Origin: Beijerinckiaceae bacterium
GTDB lineage: Bacteria; Pseudomonadota; Alphaproteobacteria; Rhizobiales; Beijerinckiaceae
Assembly (NCBI GenBank): GCA_947478455.1
Contig: CANJWR010000002.1
Coordinates: 1 to 64,000, forward strand
Direction: 5' to 3'
DNA length: 64,000 nucleotides
Both the position numbers and the translations under genes were made by a program. The first letter of the stretch is position 1. Each line of letters opens with the position of its first letter. Positions 1 through 7,599 of the stretch are shown one piece after another. Below the pieces are notes generated by a model. That model saw only the letters and a list, made by a program, of their open reading frames with translations. It did no database searches and was not told where the DNA came from.

Positions 1-1
1 C

Positions 2-133
2 GGACTTCTGGAGGCCATCAACGGAAACGTCCAGGCCGCCAAACGCAAGGCAAAAGGCTATCGCAGCAAGCGCAACCTCAAGTTGATGGTCTACCTCATC
101 GCCGGAGGGGTGCTGGACACGCTACCCACATGA
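2..133 (+). CDS. ISL3-like transposase, C-terminal fragment
   Basis: An open frame enters from the left edge and stops at 131-133, leaving the last 43 codons. The stretch GLLEAINGNVQAAKRKAKGY matches the conserved C-terminal end of DDE transposases of the ISL3 (IS204/IS1001/IS1096) group, where an EAING..Q.AKR.A.GYR motif follows the last catalytic Glu. The catalytic domain lies outside the window, so activity cannot be judged. The gene stops about 15 bases before a candidate terminal repeat, as is usual for this family. It could be another DDE family, but the motif makes ISL3 the best guess. Confidence 0.7.
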   Translation, partial: GLLEAINGNVQAAKRKAKGYRSKRNLKLMVYLIAGGVLDTLPT

Positions 134-148
134 AACAGCGACGAGCCC
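131..148. repeat. Putative right terminal inverted repeat of the IS
   Basis: Read on the minus strand from 148, the sequence begins GGGCTCGTCGCTGTTTCA. ISL3-family ends commonly begin with GGCTC or GGNTCTTC, and this lies directly after the transposase stop. The left repeat is outside the window, so the pairing cannot be checked and the exact boundary is inferred. Confidence 0.4.
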
Positions 149-149
149 T

Positions 150-431
150 TATGAGACGCAAAAGGTCATCCGCTACTCTTCGTTTGAGGACTATCATACT
201 CAATATCCCGATTGCTGCCAGGTTCGCTGGTACGGCCCGAAGGAAAGCCCCTATTGGCCCGAGCCTGACCTGTTCCAGCGTATCTCGGGCGATTACGGCT
301 TCGGTGTTTTTATCGAATACCGAAGCCTGCGTGAGCGCCCCGACGGCAGCCGCTACAACATTCGTTCCGTCACTTTGCGATATTTCACCAACTGCGGAAG
401 CGACTCGCCGCCTTATCTGAATGGCGGCTGA
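150..431 (+). pseudogene. 5'-truncated hypothetical gene next to the IS
   Basis: The frame starting at 150 stays open for 93 codons and stops at 429-431. It reads like a real protein, with balanced composition and aromatic and Cys residues (FEDYHTQYPDCC, RWYGPKESPYWPEPDL, GVFIEYRSLRERPDG). There is no ATG, GTG or usable TTG near its 5' end, and it begins where the IS appears to end, so the first part was probably removed or displaced by the insertion. I do not recognise the family. The other open frame over the same bases (130-420) has Arg/Ser-rich shadow composition and is not favoured. Confidence 0.5.
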
Positions 432-509
432 GTGAGCGATACGCTGCGCACCTATGGAGTGTCGAAATGAACCTGCCATCATCTGCAGGAGATTTGATGG
501 GTCCTGAGC

Positions 510-887
510 CTAGGCCACAGCGCCGTAGATGAGGCGGTTCCCATCCGGATCGGTGACAGAGAACTCCCGCATCCCGTAGTCGTAAGTCTGAGGCGGCGCG
601 ACGACCAATGCGCCTCGACCGCTGAGTTCTGCAAAGGCTGCGTCGACGTCGCGCACGAAAATGCACATGCCGGTTTGCCCCGGCGCACGTTTGGCGACCT
701 GTTCGGCAGCGATGTGGATCGCCACATCGTCACGGCACAGACAGGCGTAGAAGGCGGGCTCGCCCCACATGAACTCGACGCCGAAGCCGAGCACGTCCCG
801 ATAATAGGCGAGGCCCACCTGAAAATCGCTGACGGGAATGACCGGAGCAGAGCCGGTCAACGTAGTCCCTGCCATTGAAGTCTTCAT
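510..887 (-). CDS. VOC (glyoxalase/bleomycin-resistance) family protein
   Basis: A 125-residue protein of the vicinal oxygen chelate superfamily, usually a cytosolic metal-dependent dimer. The fold signature is visible: PVIPVSDFQVGLAYYRDVLGFGVEF at the N-terminus and FSVTDPDGNRLIYG at the C-terminus, with a FVRDVDAAFAEL helix between. The length suits one VOC repeat pair. The ATG at 887 is preceded by AGGAGG at good spacing. The substrate cannot be told from the sequence; it may be a dioxygenase, a glyoxalase or an antibiotic-binding protein. It stands 35 bases downstream of the minus-strand gene ending at 923 and may be co-transcribed with it. Confidence 0.85.
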   Translation of the reverse strand: MKTSMAGTTLTGSAPVIPVSDFQVGLAYYRDVLGFGVEFMWGEPAFYACLCRDDVAIHIAAEQVAKRAPGQTGMCIFVRDVDAAFAELSGRGALVVAPPQTYDYGMREFSVTDPDGNRLIYGAVA

Positions 888-922
888 GAGCCCTCCTGCA
901 GAGTTAAAGCTCTGGCTTTCTT

Positions 923-1342
923 TCAGGCTTCGATATCGACGAACTTCTTCACCCAGATTTCCTGCGCCTTGCCGCCCTCGCGCACCATCAGGAAATGGCC
1001 CGTGATGCCTTCCGGCAAAATCCAGCGGCCATCGATTTCCTTCCCGTCGCTGCTGACGGAGCCGTCATAGACGACCACATGCTCCCAGCCGTCTGACCCG
1101 TCGTATTTCTTGGTAAAGCTCACATGCAGGGCGCGGCGCGCGCCGTCGATCATCGCGCAGGGTGTGGCTTTCGGGCGCATTTCGACCGCGCAGGTTTCCT
1201 GCGTCGTGCCGCTGATGAAATTGCCCGTGTCGATCAAAGTCGCCAGAAACGGCACCGGCTCATCGATGGTCTCATAGGAATAAAGACCTTGCCAGACGCC
1301 GGTGAGATTGACGTCCTGACCTTCGTTACGCGCATTGCTCAT
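923..1342 (-). CDS. Hypothetical protein, 139 residues
   Basis: The start at 1342 is set by GGAGG eight bases upstream; the frame extends further 5' but without a better site. The product begins MSNARNEGQDVNLTGVWQGLYSYE, with no signal peptide or membrane segment. It alternates short beta-like stretches (GVWQGLYSY, PFLATLIDTG, ISGTTQE, LHVSFTKKYDG, DGRWILPEGITGHFLMVR), suggesting a small lipocalin-like beta-barrel; this is inference. I do not recognise the family. It is divergent from the decarboxylase-like gene at 1495, with 152 bases between the starts for both promoters. Confidence 0.75.
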   Translation of the reverse strand: MSNARNEGQDVNLTGVWQGLYSYETIDEPVPFLATLIDTGNFISGTTQETCAVEMRPKATPCAMIDGARRALHVSFTKKYDGSDGWEHVVVYDGSVSSDGKEIDGRWILPEGITGHFLMVREGGKAQEIWVKKFVDIEA

Positions 1343-1494
1343 CGGGGCGGCCTCCGGGCCAAGGTTTCTCACCCGAAGCAAATAGTCGCTCGGCGACGCT
1401 TTCGCCAGTAGCCCAGCACTCGACGTGTCGATGCAGGCTGGCGTAATATCAGTTATCCAAACAAGGCGGATCAACCCGGAGGAAACCAGAGCCC

Positions 1495-2442
1495 ATGTCG
1501 CTGCCCGAATTCACCCTCGTCACCCGCACCCAAGGCAATAACCGGGCTCTCAAGGAAGGAATCGTCAAGCCGAAGATGTTCGTGCCGAAGATCGTCGAGG
1601 TCGAGCCCCTGATTGCAGGCTTCCGGCGCATGGTGCGCGGCAATGAGTTCGACATCTGCGAAATGGCGATCACCACCTATATTTGCGCCAAGGAGCACGG
1701 CAAGCCCTTCACGGCGGTGCCGATTCCGCTGGTGCGCCAGTTCCATCACGGGGCCATCCAGATCAACACGAAGGCCGGCATCAAGTCGCCGAAGGATCTG
1801 GAAGGCAAGCGGGTCGGGGTCGCCCGCGGCTATACGGTCACCACAGGCGTATGGGCGCGCGCCGTCCTGAACGTGCAATACGGCGTGGATCTGAAGAAAG
1901 TCACATGGGTTCTGTCCGGCGACGAGCATGTGGCGGAATACAAGGCTCCTTCCAACGTCATCCCGATCGAGCCCGGCAAGAAAATGGAAGACATGCTGGC
2001 CTCGGGCGAACTGGTGGCGGCCATCGGGCTGGAGATGGAACATCCTGACGTCGGACCGCTGATCCCCAACGCGCAGGATGTCGGGCTGGCGACCATGAAG
2101 GCCAACGGTCATTATCCGATCAACCATCTGGTGGTGATCAAGGACGAACTGATTGCGAAACATCCGGGTCTGGCGACCGATGTTTTCAACGCCTTCGCCG
2201 AATCCAAGCGCCGCTATGTGGCGGATCTGCGCGCCGGCAAGGTCGAGAATCCGACCGCCTTCGACAAACTGCATCAGCGCGTGATGGACGCGACCGGCGC
2301 CGATCCCCTGCCCTACGGGCTTGAGCCCAACCGCAAGGTGATCGAGGAACTGGTCAACAATGCCTACATGCAGGGCATCATCACGAAGCCGGTGAAGCCC
2401 GAGGACGTGCTGGTTCCCGAGACATGGGGACTGGTGGGCTGA
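1495..2442 (+). CDS. 4,5-dihydroxyphthalate decarboxylase-like protein (periplasmic-binding-protein fold)
   Basis: A 315-residue protein with no signal peptide, starting at an ATG preceded by CGGAGGA. The segments MVRGNEFDICEMAITTYI, PIPLVRQFHHGAIQIN, KDLEGKRVGVARGYTVTTGVWARA and ETWGLVG resemble the Pht5/OphD group, which adopts a type 2 binding-protein fold but decarboxylates 4,5-dihydroxyphthalate to protocatechuate in the cytosol. That fits a window with two protocatechuate 4,5-dioxygenases. No phthalate dioxygenase or dehydrogenase is nearby, so the true substrate may be another aromatic acid. The alternative is a cytosolic relative of NMT1/TctC-type solute-binding proteins; absence of a leader argues against transport. 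Confidence 0.7.
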   Translation: MSLPEFTLVTRTQGNNRALKEGIVKPKMFVPKIVEVEPLIAGFRRMVRGNEFDICEMAITTYICAKEHGKPFTAVPIPLVRQFHHGAIQINTKAGIKSPKDLEGKRVGVARGYTVTTGVWARAVLNVQYGVDLKKVTWVLSGDEHVAEYKAPSNVIPIEPGKKMEDMLASGELVAAIGLEMEHPDVGPLIPNAQDVGLATMKANGHYPINHLVVIKDELIAKHPGLATDVFNAFAESKRRYVADLRAGKVENPTAFDKLHQRVMDATGADPLPYGLEPNRKVIEELVNNAYMQGIITKPVKPEDVLVPETWGLVG

Positions 2443-2584
2443 CGTTTTCCGGCCCGGGCGCAAAACTCGCCTGACTAGAACATGATGGCAGCGACATTGC
2501 ATCTTCGGTGCGGTTCGCTTCCAATGCTCATCATGCAAGCGACAAGGTCGACGCAAACGGCGTCGGCTCGAGAATGGAGATCGC

Positions 2585-3886
2585 GTGTCCCGGGAAAGCG
2601 GCTGGTCCAACATTTCGGAGGCGTTGAGCAACCGTAATTACCGGACCTATCAGGGTGGCCGCTTCCTCTCGCAGATCACCATCTGGATGTACAAGGTGGC
2701 GATCGGCTGGATCGTCTGGGATCTGACGCAATCAGCTGCGTGGCTGGGCGTTTTCGGGCTGCTTGATCAGGCGCCGGCCCTGTTTATCATGCCGATTGCC
2801 GGCGCGATGGCAGATCGCATGGACAGCCTGAAATTCATTCGCGTCACGCAGGTTATTCTGGTGGTTCAGGCGCTCGTGCTCAGCCTGCTGGTGGCGCTCG
2901 ATCTCGTCAATCTGGCCGTCCTGATCATTTTTTCGCTCACCTACGGAATCGTCAATGCGGCGCAACAGCCAGCAGGACAGTCGATCATTCCGCAATTGCT
3001 GTCGCGCCAGAACCTGACCGCCGCCTACGGGTTGAACTCTCTGTCGTTCAATATCTCGCGCTTCATCGGCCCCATGATCGCCGGCATCATCATCACCCAA
3101 TGGGGAACCGCGCCGGCGATTTTTTCCAACGCCATCGGGGCGACGATTTTTTCAGTCGCGCTTGTCTATACCCGCATCAACTACGCACTGCCGCAGCGCC
3201 CGCACGGTGCGTCGACCCATATGCTGCGCGATATTCAGGACGGCCTGCGCTATGCCCGTCGCCATCCGGGCATCGGGCCATCTATGGCGATTTTGACATC
3301 GCTGTCTGTGCTGCCTTTCACCATTGATCTTTTGCTGCCCAGTCTGGCGGACGGCGTTTACAAAGCGGGCGCCAACGGCCTCGCTTGGATGACGTCCGTG
3401 ATGGGCGTGGGAGCGATGGTGCAGGCCATCGTGATCGCCCGGCGCGGCCATATTGCGGGACTCACGGTAAATTTCGTCAGAGGAATTGCGGTGCTGGCCG
3501 TCGCGGTTGTGGCGCTGGCGTTCAGCCCCAACCTGTGGACTGCACTCATCTGCATTTTTGTGATCGGCTTCACCTCATCGCTCATTCGCGTGTCGGGAAT
3601 GACGTTGTTGCAATATGGCGTCGATGCCGACATGCGCGGGCGTGTGGCGAGCTTTTACTCGGTCATCAGCCACACAGGGCCCGCGGTGGCGTCACTGATC
3701 GTCGGACTGGCGGGCGACCGCTTCGGCCTGCCGCCGACACTGACGGTTATCGGCATTTTGACCTTTGCGATCTGGGCCTGGGGCGTTCGTCGCCAGAAAT
3801 CCATCGCGCATTCGCTTGAGCGCGAACCTCCCGAGACGATTCCAGCAATAAAAACGCCGCCCCGGCAGGCCGAGGCGGCTCAATAA
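2585..3886 (+). CDS. MFS transporter (EntS-like family)
   Basis: A 433-residue inner-membrane protein with about 12 hydrophobic segments. It starts MSRESGWSNISEALSNRNYRTYQGGRFLSQITIWMYKVAIGWIVWD, the usual opening of MFS_3/EntS-like exporters, with ADRMDSLKFIRVTQ as the loop 2-3 signature. The start is a GTG at 2585 preceded by GGAGA. It lies 142 bases after the decarboxylase-like gene on the same strand and may export or import a related aromatic compound; the cargo is unknown. Its last codons overlap a hairpin that looks like the terminator of the opposing hydrolase gene. Confidence 0.85.
   Translation: MSRESGWSNISEALSNRNYRTYQGGRFLSQITIWMYKVAIGWIVWDLTQSAAWLGVFGLLDQAPALFIMPIAGAMADRMDSLKFIRVTQVILVVQALVLSLLVALDLVNLAVLIIFSLTYGIVNAAQQPAGQSIIPQLLSRQNLTAAYGLNSLSFNISRFIGPMIAGIIITQWGTAPAIFSNAIGATIFSVALVYTRINYALPQRPHGASTHMLRDIQDGLRYARRHPGIGPSMAILTSLSVLPFTIDLLLPSLADGVYKAGANGLAWMTSVMGVGAMVQAIVIARRGHIAGLTVNFVRGIAVLAVAVVALAFSPNLWTALICIFVIGFTSSLIRVSGMTLLQYGVDADMRGRVASFYSVISHTGPAVASLIVGLAGDRFGLPPTLTVIGILTFAIWAWGVRRQKSIAHSLEREPPETIPAIKTPPRQAEAAQ
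3847..3879 (-). terminator. Rho-independent terminator of the minus-strand hydrolase operon
   Basis: The arms GCCGCC (3856-3861) and GGCGGC (3874-3879) pair, and the minus strand then reads GTTTTTATTG. The hairpin sits inside the last codons of the convergent MFS gene, so it serves the minus-strand operon ending at 3916. Confidence 0.55.
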
Positions 3887-3915
3887 TTTCGTTCCTGTTG
3901 CGGCCGATTTTGCGT

Positions 3916-4764
3916 TCAGGGCTTTTGCAGGAATTCGACGAGACGCGGGATCGTGGCCTCTTCGGTCTGGGCCGCGACTGGCGCATCCCAATATTCCGAT
4001 TTCGGCAAGCATTCATGCAGGTAACGCGCCGCCGAGGTGGCGTGGGATGCGTCGTTGCCCGGCACAATATAGGCAGGGATGTCGCAACACAGCATGTCTT
4101 CCGGCTCCGGGCCGGGCGCGGTGTCGCGGTCGAACATGGTGCGGCCGAAACCAGCGACGATATACTTGTACTTCTCGACGTCGAGCTTTGCGTAGCTCTC
4201 CGCGAAAGCATCATCATGCTGCAGCACCGAGGCCCAAGGCCCGCCGCGCGGGTCGGCGCCGAACGGCTTCTTGCCTTCGCGGGCGAGCTTCACGACAGCC
4301 GCAATGCCCTCGCGCTGCACAAAACCCAGATGCTCGGCGAAACGCGCATGGCTCGACAGGCGATATTTCGCGCCGCCCACCGGCCAGTAGAGAATCATCT
4401 TCATAACGCGCTCGGGGTGCATGCAGCCAAACATCGCCACTGGCGAAACGCCCATGCAGCCGCCTATCAGATGGGCCTTTTCGATTTTCAGATGATCGAG
4501 AAGTCCGACGCCCTGACGGACGAAATCCGCATAACGCACACGCTCGACGCGCCCGCCCGAAAGGCCGCATTCGCGCCGGTCGAATGCTATGCAGGTGAAG
4601 TGCTTCTGCAGGTTTTCGAGCGGCTTGAACTTGGCGTAGATGCCCATGTTCGACCATTTTTCAATGGTCGCGTCGAATCCGCCGGGCGCATACATGAGCA
4701 GCGCCGGGCCGGAGCCGTGAACCTCGTAACGGGTCGAGATGCCGTCGATGATTGCGGTCGCCAT
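3916..4764 (-). CDS. Alpha/beta hydrolase
   Basis: A 282-residue cytosolic protein with the alpha/beta-hydrolase layout. MATAIIDGISTRYEVHGSGPALLMYAPGG carries the oxyanion region, FDRRECGLSGGR follows, then the nucleophile elbow GGCMGVSP around residue 100. The elbow carries Cys in place of the usual Ser, as in some C-C bond hydrolases and dienelactone hydrolases. The ATG at 4764 is chosen because the open frame further upstream overlaps the next gene. It follows the PanB-like gene by 11 bases, so the two form an operon. The substrate is unknown. Confidence 0.85.
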   Translation of the reverse strand: MATAIIDGISTRYEVHGSGPALLMYAPGGFDATIEKWSNMGIYAKFKPLENLQKHFTCIAFDRRECGLSGGRVERVRYADFVRQGVGLLDHLKIEKAHLIGGCMGVSPVAMFGCMHPERVMKMILYWPVGGAKYRLSSHARFAEHLGFVQREGIAAVVKLAREGKKPFGADPRGGPWASVLQHDDAFAESYAKLDVEKYKYIVAGFGRTMFDRDTAPGPEPEDMLCCDIPAYIVPGNDASHATSAARYLHECLPKSEYWDAPVAAQTEEATIPRLVEFLQKP

Positions 4765-4775
4765 TTGTGCTCCGA

Positions 4776-5588
4776 TCAGCCGAGGATCTGCTTGCCGGCG
4801 CGGGCGTCTGCAACGAGCGCCTTGAAGGCGTCGACCGTACCCTGTGCGGTGTTGAAATAGGTCTGCGTCTTGCTGTCGATCCACTTCTCGCCGTAGCCCA
4901 GCACTGTCTGCGCCAGACGCACGCGGCCGTCGAGCCACGGCCCGCCGCCGAAACCGCCGATCACTGGGATCTTCACCGCATCTACAACCGCTTTGCCGGC
5001 GACCGGGCCGGAATTGGTGAAGTCGAGCGCCACTGCGCCGGCCTCTTCGAGCATCTTGGCTTCTTCGACGAGCTTCTTCGCGGCCTCGGCGGTCGCCTGC
5101 GCGCCCGACGAATTCTGCGAGCTGTAGGGAATGCCGAAGCGGATCGCCGTCTGCGGCGTCAGGCCGAACTGCGCGAAGACCGGAATGCCGGCCTTGTTGA
5201 AGGCCCTTACGGCTTCGGGAAAATCAGCGGCCGCGTCGAGCTTGATCATGTCGGCGCCGCCTTCCTTCATGATGCGGACGGCCGCCTTGAGGGCGCTGTC
5301 GAGCCCTTCCTGCAGATAGCCGTAGGGCATGTCGCAAGAGACAAGAACGCGCGTTGCGCCGCGCCGCACGGCCTTGCAGCAGACGAGGATTTCGTCGAGC
5401 GTCACCTGCAGCGGATTGGTGTGACCCCAGAGATTTGCGCCGACGCTGTCGCCGATCGAGACGAAATCGACGCCGGCCATTTCGGCAAAACGGGTGGTCG
5501 GATAATCCCAGGCGACTACGCCGATGCTTTTCTTGCCTTCGCGCTTCATCTGCTGAAGCATCGGAATGGTGACGGCTTCCTCGGCCAT
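4776..5588 (-). CDS. PanB-like aldolase (ketopantoate hydroxymethyltransferase family), atypical
   Basis: A 270-residue protein of the PanB family within the PEP mutase/isocitrate lyase superfamily. SIGDSVGANLWGHTNPLQVTLDEI, AVRRGATRVLVSCDMPYGY, FGLTPQTAIRFG and IPVIGGFGGGPWLDG correspond to PanB landmarks. The two metal-binding Asp residues are kept (D47, D86), but the positions equivalent to E. coli Glu114 and Glu181 read as Asp (D118 in KLDAA, D189 in ALDF). Its place in an operon with a hydrolase, next to an aromatic decarboxylase-like gene and away from panC, suggests a catabolic aldolase or C-C lyase, not pantothenate synthesis; that is inference. Confidence 0.75.
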   Translation of the reverse strand: MAEEAVTIPMLQQMKREGKKSIGVVAWDYPTTRFAEMAGVDFVSIGDSVGANLWGHTNPLQVTLDEILVCCKAVRRGATRVLVSCDMPYGYLQEGLDSALKAAVRIMKEGGADMIKLDAAADFPEAVRAFNKAGIPVFAQFGLTPQTAIRFGIPYSSQNSSGAQATAEAAKKLVEEAKMLEEAGAVALDFTNSGPVAGKAVVDAVKIPVIGGFGGGPWLDGRVRLAQTVLGYGEKWIDSKTQTYFNTAQGTVDAFKALVADARAGKQILG

Positions 5589-5711
5589 GGGTTTCCTCTA
5601 GCTGTGCGACGGGCCCGCTGGGGGCGCTGATTTGCGCCTCACTGGCCGCGCCGTGAGGACTTCTGGCTTTCTGCACCATCGCCGCAACAGGCGTCAATCG
5701 CCTGCGCACCC

Positions 5712-5748
5712 GGCAAAATGAAACAGGGCCGCGTTTTGCGCGGCCCTG
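5712..5748 (-). terminator. Rho-independent terminator after ompW
   Basis: A perfect 10-base stem, CAGGGCCGCG (5724-5733) with CGCGGCCCTG (5739-5748) around a five-base loop, is followed on the minus strand by TTTCATTTTG. It lies just after the ompW stop codon. Confidence 0.8.
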
Positions 5749-5773
5749 CAGTCGAATTCAGATCAGACAGATC

Positions 5774-6451
5774 CTAGAAGCGGTAGGTCACGCCCGCGCC
5801 GATGATCCACGGATTGATGCGCAGGTTGCCGGCAATCGCGCCAGCAGCGAGCTTCACGCGCGGCTCCATGAGGATCTTCTTGACGTCGACGTTGAAGCCC
5901 CAGTTCTGGTTGATCATGTAGTCGAAGCCGATCTGGCCGGCGACGCCCCACGAGTCAGAGATGCTGACCGGCGCAACGGCGGGGTTCTTGACGCTCGTAT
6001 TGAAGTAATGCGTCCAGTTGATGCCGACGCCGACGTAGGGCTTGAAGGCGCCGAAGTCGGTGAAATGATACTGCAGGGTCAGTGTCGGCGGCAGGGCGGT
6101 CGTCGAGACCAGATTGCCGAAGGCCGCAATGGTGCCGGTTGCCTTCACGGTGTGCGGGGTCACGCCGAGGATCAACTCAACTGCGAGATTCTTCGTGAAG
6201 AAGTAAGTGATGTCGAGTTCGGGAACGACAGACTTGCTGATGCCCAGACCATAGCCGGCCGGCAGGCCGGTGAAGTCACCGCCACCCTGCGGGAGCACGC
6301 CGAGAGCGCGGACACGAATCATCCACGGGCTCTGCGAGAAGGCGATCGGCGCCAGGGGCGACTTGGTGGAGGGAAGGTCGGCCGCCACGGCCGGCAGAGC
6401 GACGGAAGCGAGAAGAACAGCTGCGAAAGCGGAACGAATGGTCGTTTTCAT
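5774..6451 (-). CDS. ompW: OmpW-family outer membrane protein
   Basis: A 225-residue protein starting with the cleavable leader MKTTIRSAFAAVLLASVALPAVAA. The mature part matches the eight-stranded OmpW barrel: SPWMIRVRALGVLPQ, ELDITYFFTKNLAVELI, TLTLQYHFTD, FKPYVGVGINWTHYF, and a terminal GAGVTYRF ending in Phe, the signal for BAM insertion. OmpW is a small channel for hydrophobic compounds. The ATG at 6451 is chosen because the signal peptide begins there. A perfect FNR/FixK-type box lies about 97 bases upstream, consistent with the known anaerobic control of ompW in enterobacteria. A strong terminator follows. Confidence 0.92.
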   Translation of the reverse strand: MKTTIRSAFAAVLLASVALPAVAADLPSTKSPLAPIAFSQSPWMIRVRALGVLPQGGGDFTGLPAGYGLGISKSVVPELDITYFFTKNLAVELILGVTPHTVKATGTIAAFGNLVSTTALPPTLTLQYHFTDFGAFKPYVGVGINWTHYFNTSVKNPAVAPVSISDSWGVAGQIGFDYMINQNWGFNVDVKKILMEPRVKLAAGAIAGNLRINPWIIGAGVTYRF

Positions 6452-6541
6452 AAGAAGAGCCCCGGTTATTTTTAAATTCGGTCTGTGCGACGCAAGCGCC
6501 GCCGCCGTTTCGGAAACTGGACCTTGGGCTTCCGGAGAGTC

Positions 6542-6555
6542 TTGATCTTGATCAA
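6542..6555. promoter_or_regulatory. FNR/FixK-type box upstream of ompW
   Basis: TTGATCTTGATCAA is a perfect TTGAT-N4-ATCAA dyad, the consensus for FNR, FnrN and FixK regulators. Its centre is 97 bases upstream of the ompW start; a class II position would put transcription start near 6507. The nuclease gene at 6615 ends before it, so ompW is the only sensible target. Confidence 0.75.
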
Positions 6556-6614
6556 GCCCCAGCGCTGTCAACACAAGGGAAAGGATTGTGTGACGTTTAC
6601 GCCACAATCAGGTC

Positions 6615-7193
6615 TCAATGGGCGGCGAGCGCCAGATTGCACCACGAGCCCCGCGCCCTACCTTCGTAGGGACGCGCCATATCGGCGCCGAGCATGAGTG
6701 AAGCCAGATCGTCGGACTGCCCGTCCGCATAGGCGATCTCGACGCTAGCGACGACCCGCCCGAAAAACTTGTCCGATGCAATATTGTGCAGTCGCACAGC
6801 GCCGGACAACAGAAAATCTGCAAGCAAATCCTTCGCCGCGAGCGCCCGGCCTGCCTCATCGGCGCATTGAGCTTTCAACTCGGGCGCATCAATACCCCGG
6901 ATGCGAACGAGCGTGGCGATGTCCTGACCGAACCAGACGTGAATTGTCGCCTCAAATGTGTCGCCATCGACGACGCGCAACACATTCGCCCCATAGGGGC
7001 CGGCGATCGGCGTGCGCCGGGACTGCAGACTGGCGGACGTCTGATGAGACGGAACCGCGGGAATCGGCTTGAGCGCGCTGATCGGTACGGGCGCCGGGCT
7101 TTTGCCGAAATCCGGCACCAAACCGCCGCCGAGCATGATCGCCAACGCCGGAAGGGCGAGTCGCAAACTGACGAATGACAGGCGGCGAAGCAT
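6615..7193 (-). CDS. Thermonuclease (SNase-like) family protein, exported
   Basis: A 192-residue protein with an N-terminal hydrophobic leader (MLRRLSFVSLRLALPALAIM) and a staphylococcal-nuclease-like OB-fold domain. Diagnostic motifs are RVVDGDTFEA, with the calcium-binding Asp, and RIRGIDAPELKAQC, with the catalytic Arg; a distal Arg follows in GRVVASVEI. The ATG at 7193 is preferred over an in-frame TTG at 7211 because the leader starts there. It probably degrades nucleic acid outside the cytoplasm, though many such rhizobial proteins are uncharacterised. There is no close partner gene. Confidence 0.85.
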   Translation of the reverse strand: MLRRLSFVSLRLALPALAIMLGGGLVPDFGKSPAPVPISALKPIPAVPSHQTSASLQSRRTPIAGPYGANVLRVVDGDTFEATIHVWFGQDIATLVRIRGIDAPELKAQCADEAGRALAAKDLLADFLLSGAVRLHNIASDKFFGRVVASVEIAYADGQSDDLASLMLGADMARPYEGRARGSWCNLALAAH

Positions 7194-7264
7194 GTCGGAA
7201 CACTGGCGCAAACGCGCCGGAATGTCAAATTATTCCTACTCGTCTAAATTGTATTCGGTTGTAT

Positions 7265-7492
7265 TCAGAAATCGCTGGTCAGCCCCTTCACTTCCCAGTC
7301 GCCATAGCGCACCGGGTCCAGCCCGCCCCGACCGTTGATTTCCTTCGGCTCAGCAGCGGCCGCCATCTCACGCTGCCGGCGACGTTCTGCGGCTTCCGCC
7401 AACGCCCGCTGAGCGGCCGGGCTCAATTCCCGGCGGGGCTCGACGGGCGCAACGCTTTCGGACTTATTTTCCATCGGCTCCATGGCCTGCAT
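7265..7492 (-). CDS. DUF1674 / SDHAF4-like succinate dehydrogenase assembly factor
   Basis: A small protein of about 75 residues ending [25 protein letters not shown], the hallmark C-terminus of DUF1674, the bacterial counterpart of mitochondrial SDHAF4, which binds flavinylated succinate dehydrogenase subunit A during complex II assembly. The N-terminal half is charged and Ala-rich, probably helical or disordered. Starts at 7492, 7483 or 7474 are all possible ([10 protein letters not shown]); the longest is given. It is divergent from htpX, with about 107 bases between starts. Confidence 0.85.
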   Translation of the reverse strand: MQAMEPMENKSESVAPVEPRRELSPAAQRALAEAAERRRQREMAAAAEPKEINGRGGLDPVRYGDWEVKGLTSDF

Positions 7493-7599
7493 CCGTGCTG
7501 TTGATCTTGCGAAACATGGCATTCTGTCCCCACATATATGTCGCTGGCTTGGCTTTCCAGTCGGCGCGTCCTTTTGTTCCGGACGACGGGAGATCAAAA

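Noticed and set aside
1495-2442. Periplasmic solute-binding protein (TctC or NMT1 type)
   Set aside because: There is no signal peptide and the ribosome site fixes the start; similarity to dihydroxyphthalate decarboxylase fits better. The alternative is kept in the entry.
7501-7514. TTGATCTTGCGAAA near the htpX start as an FNR/FixK box
   Set aside because: Only the left half matches; the right half lacks ATCAA.
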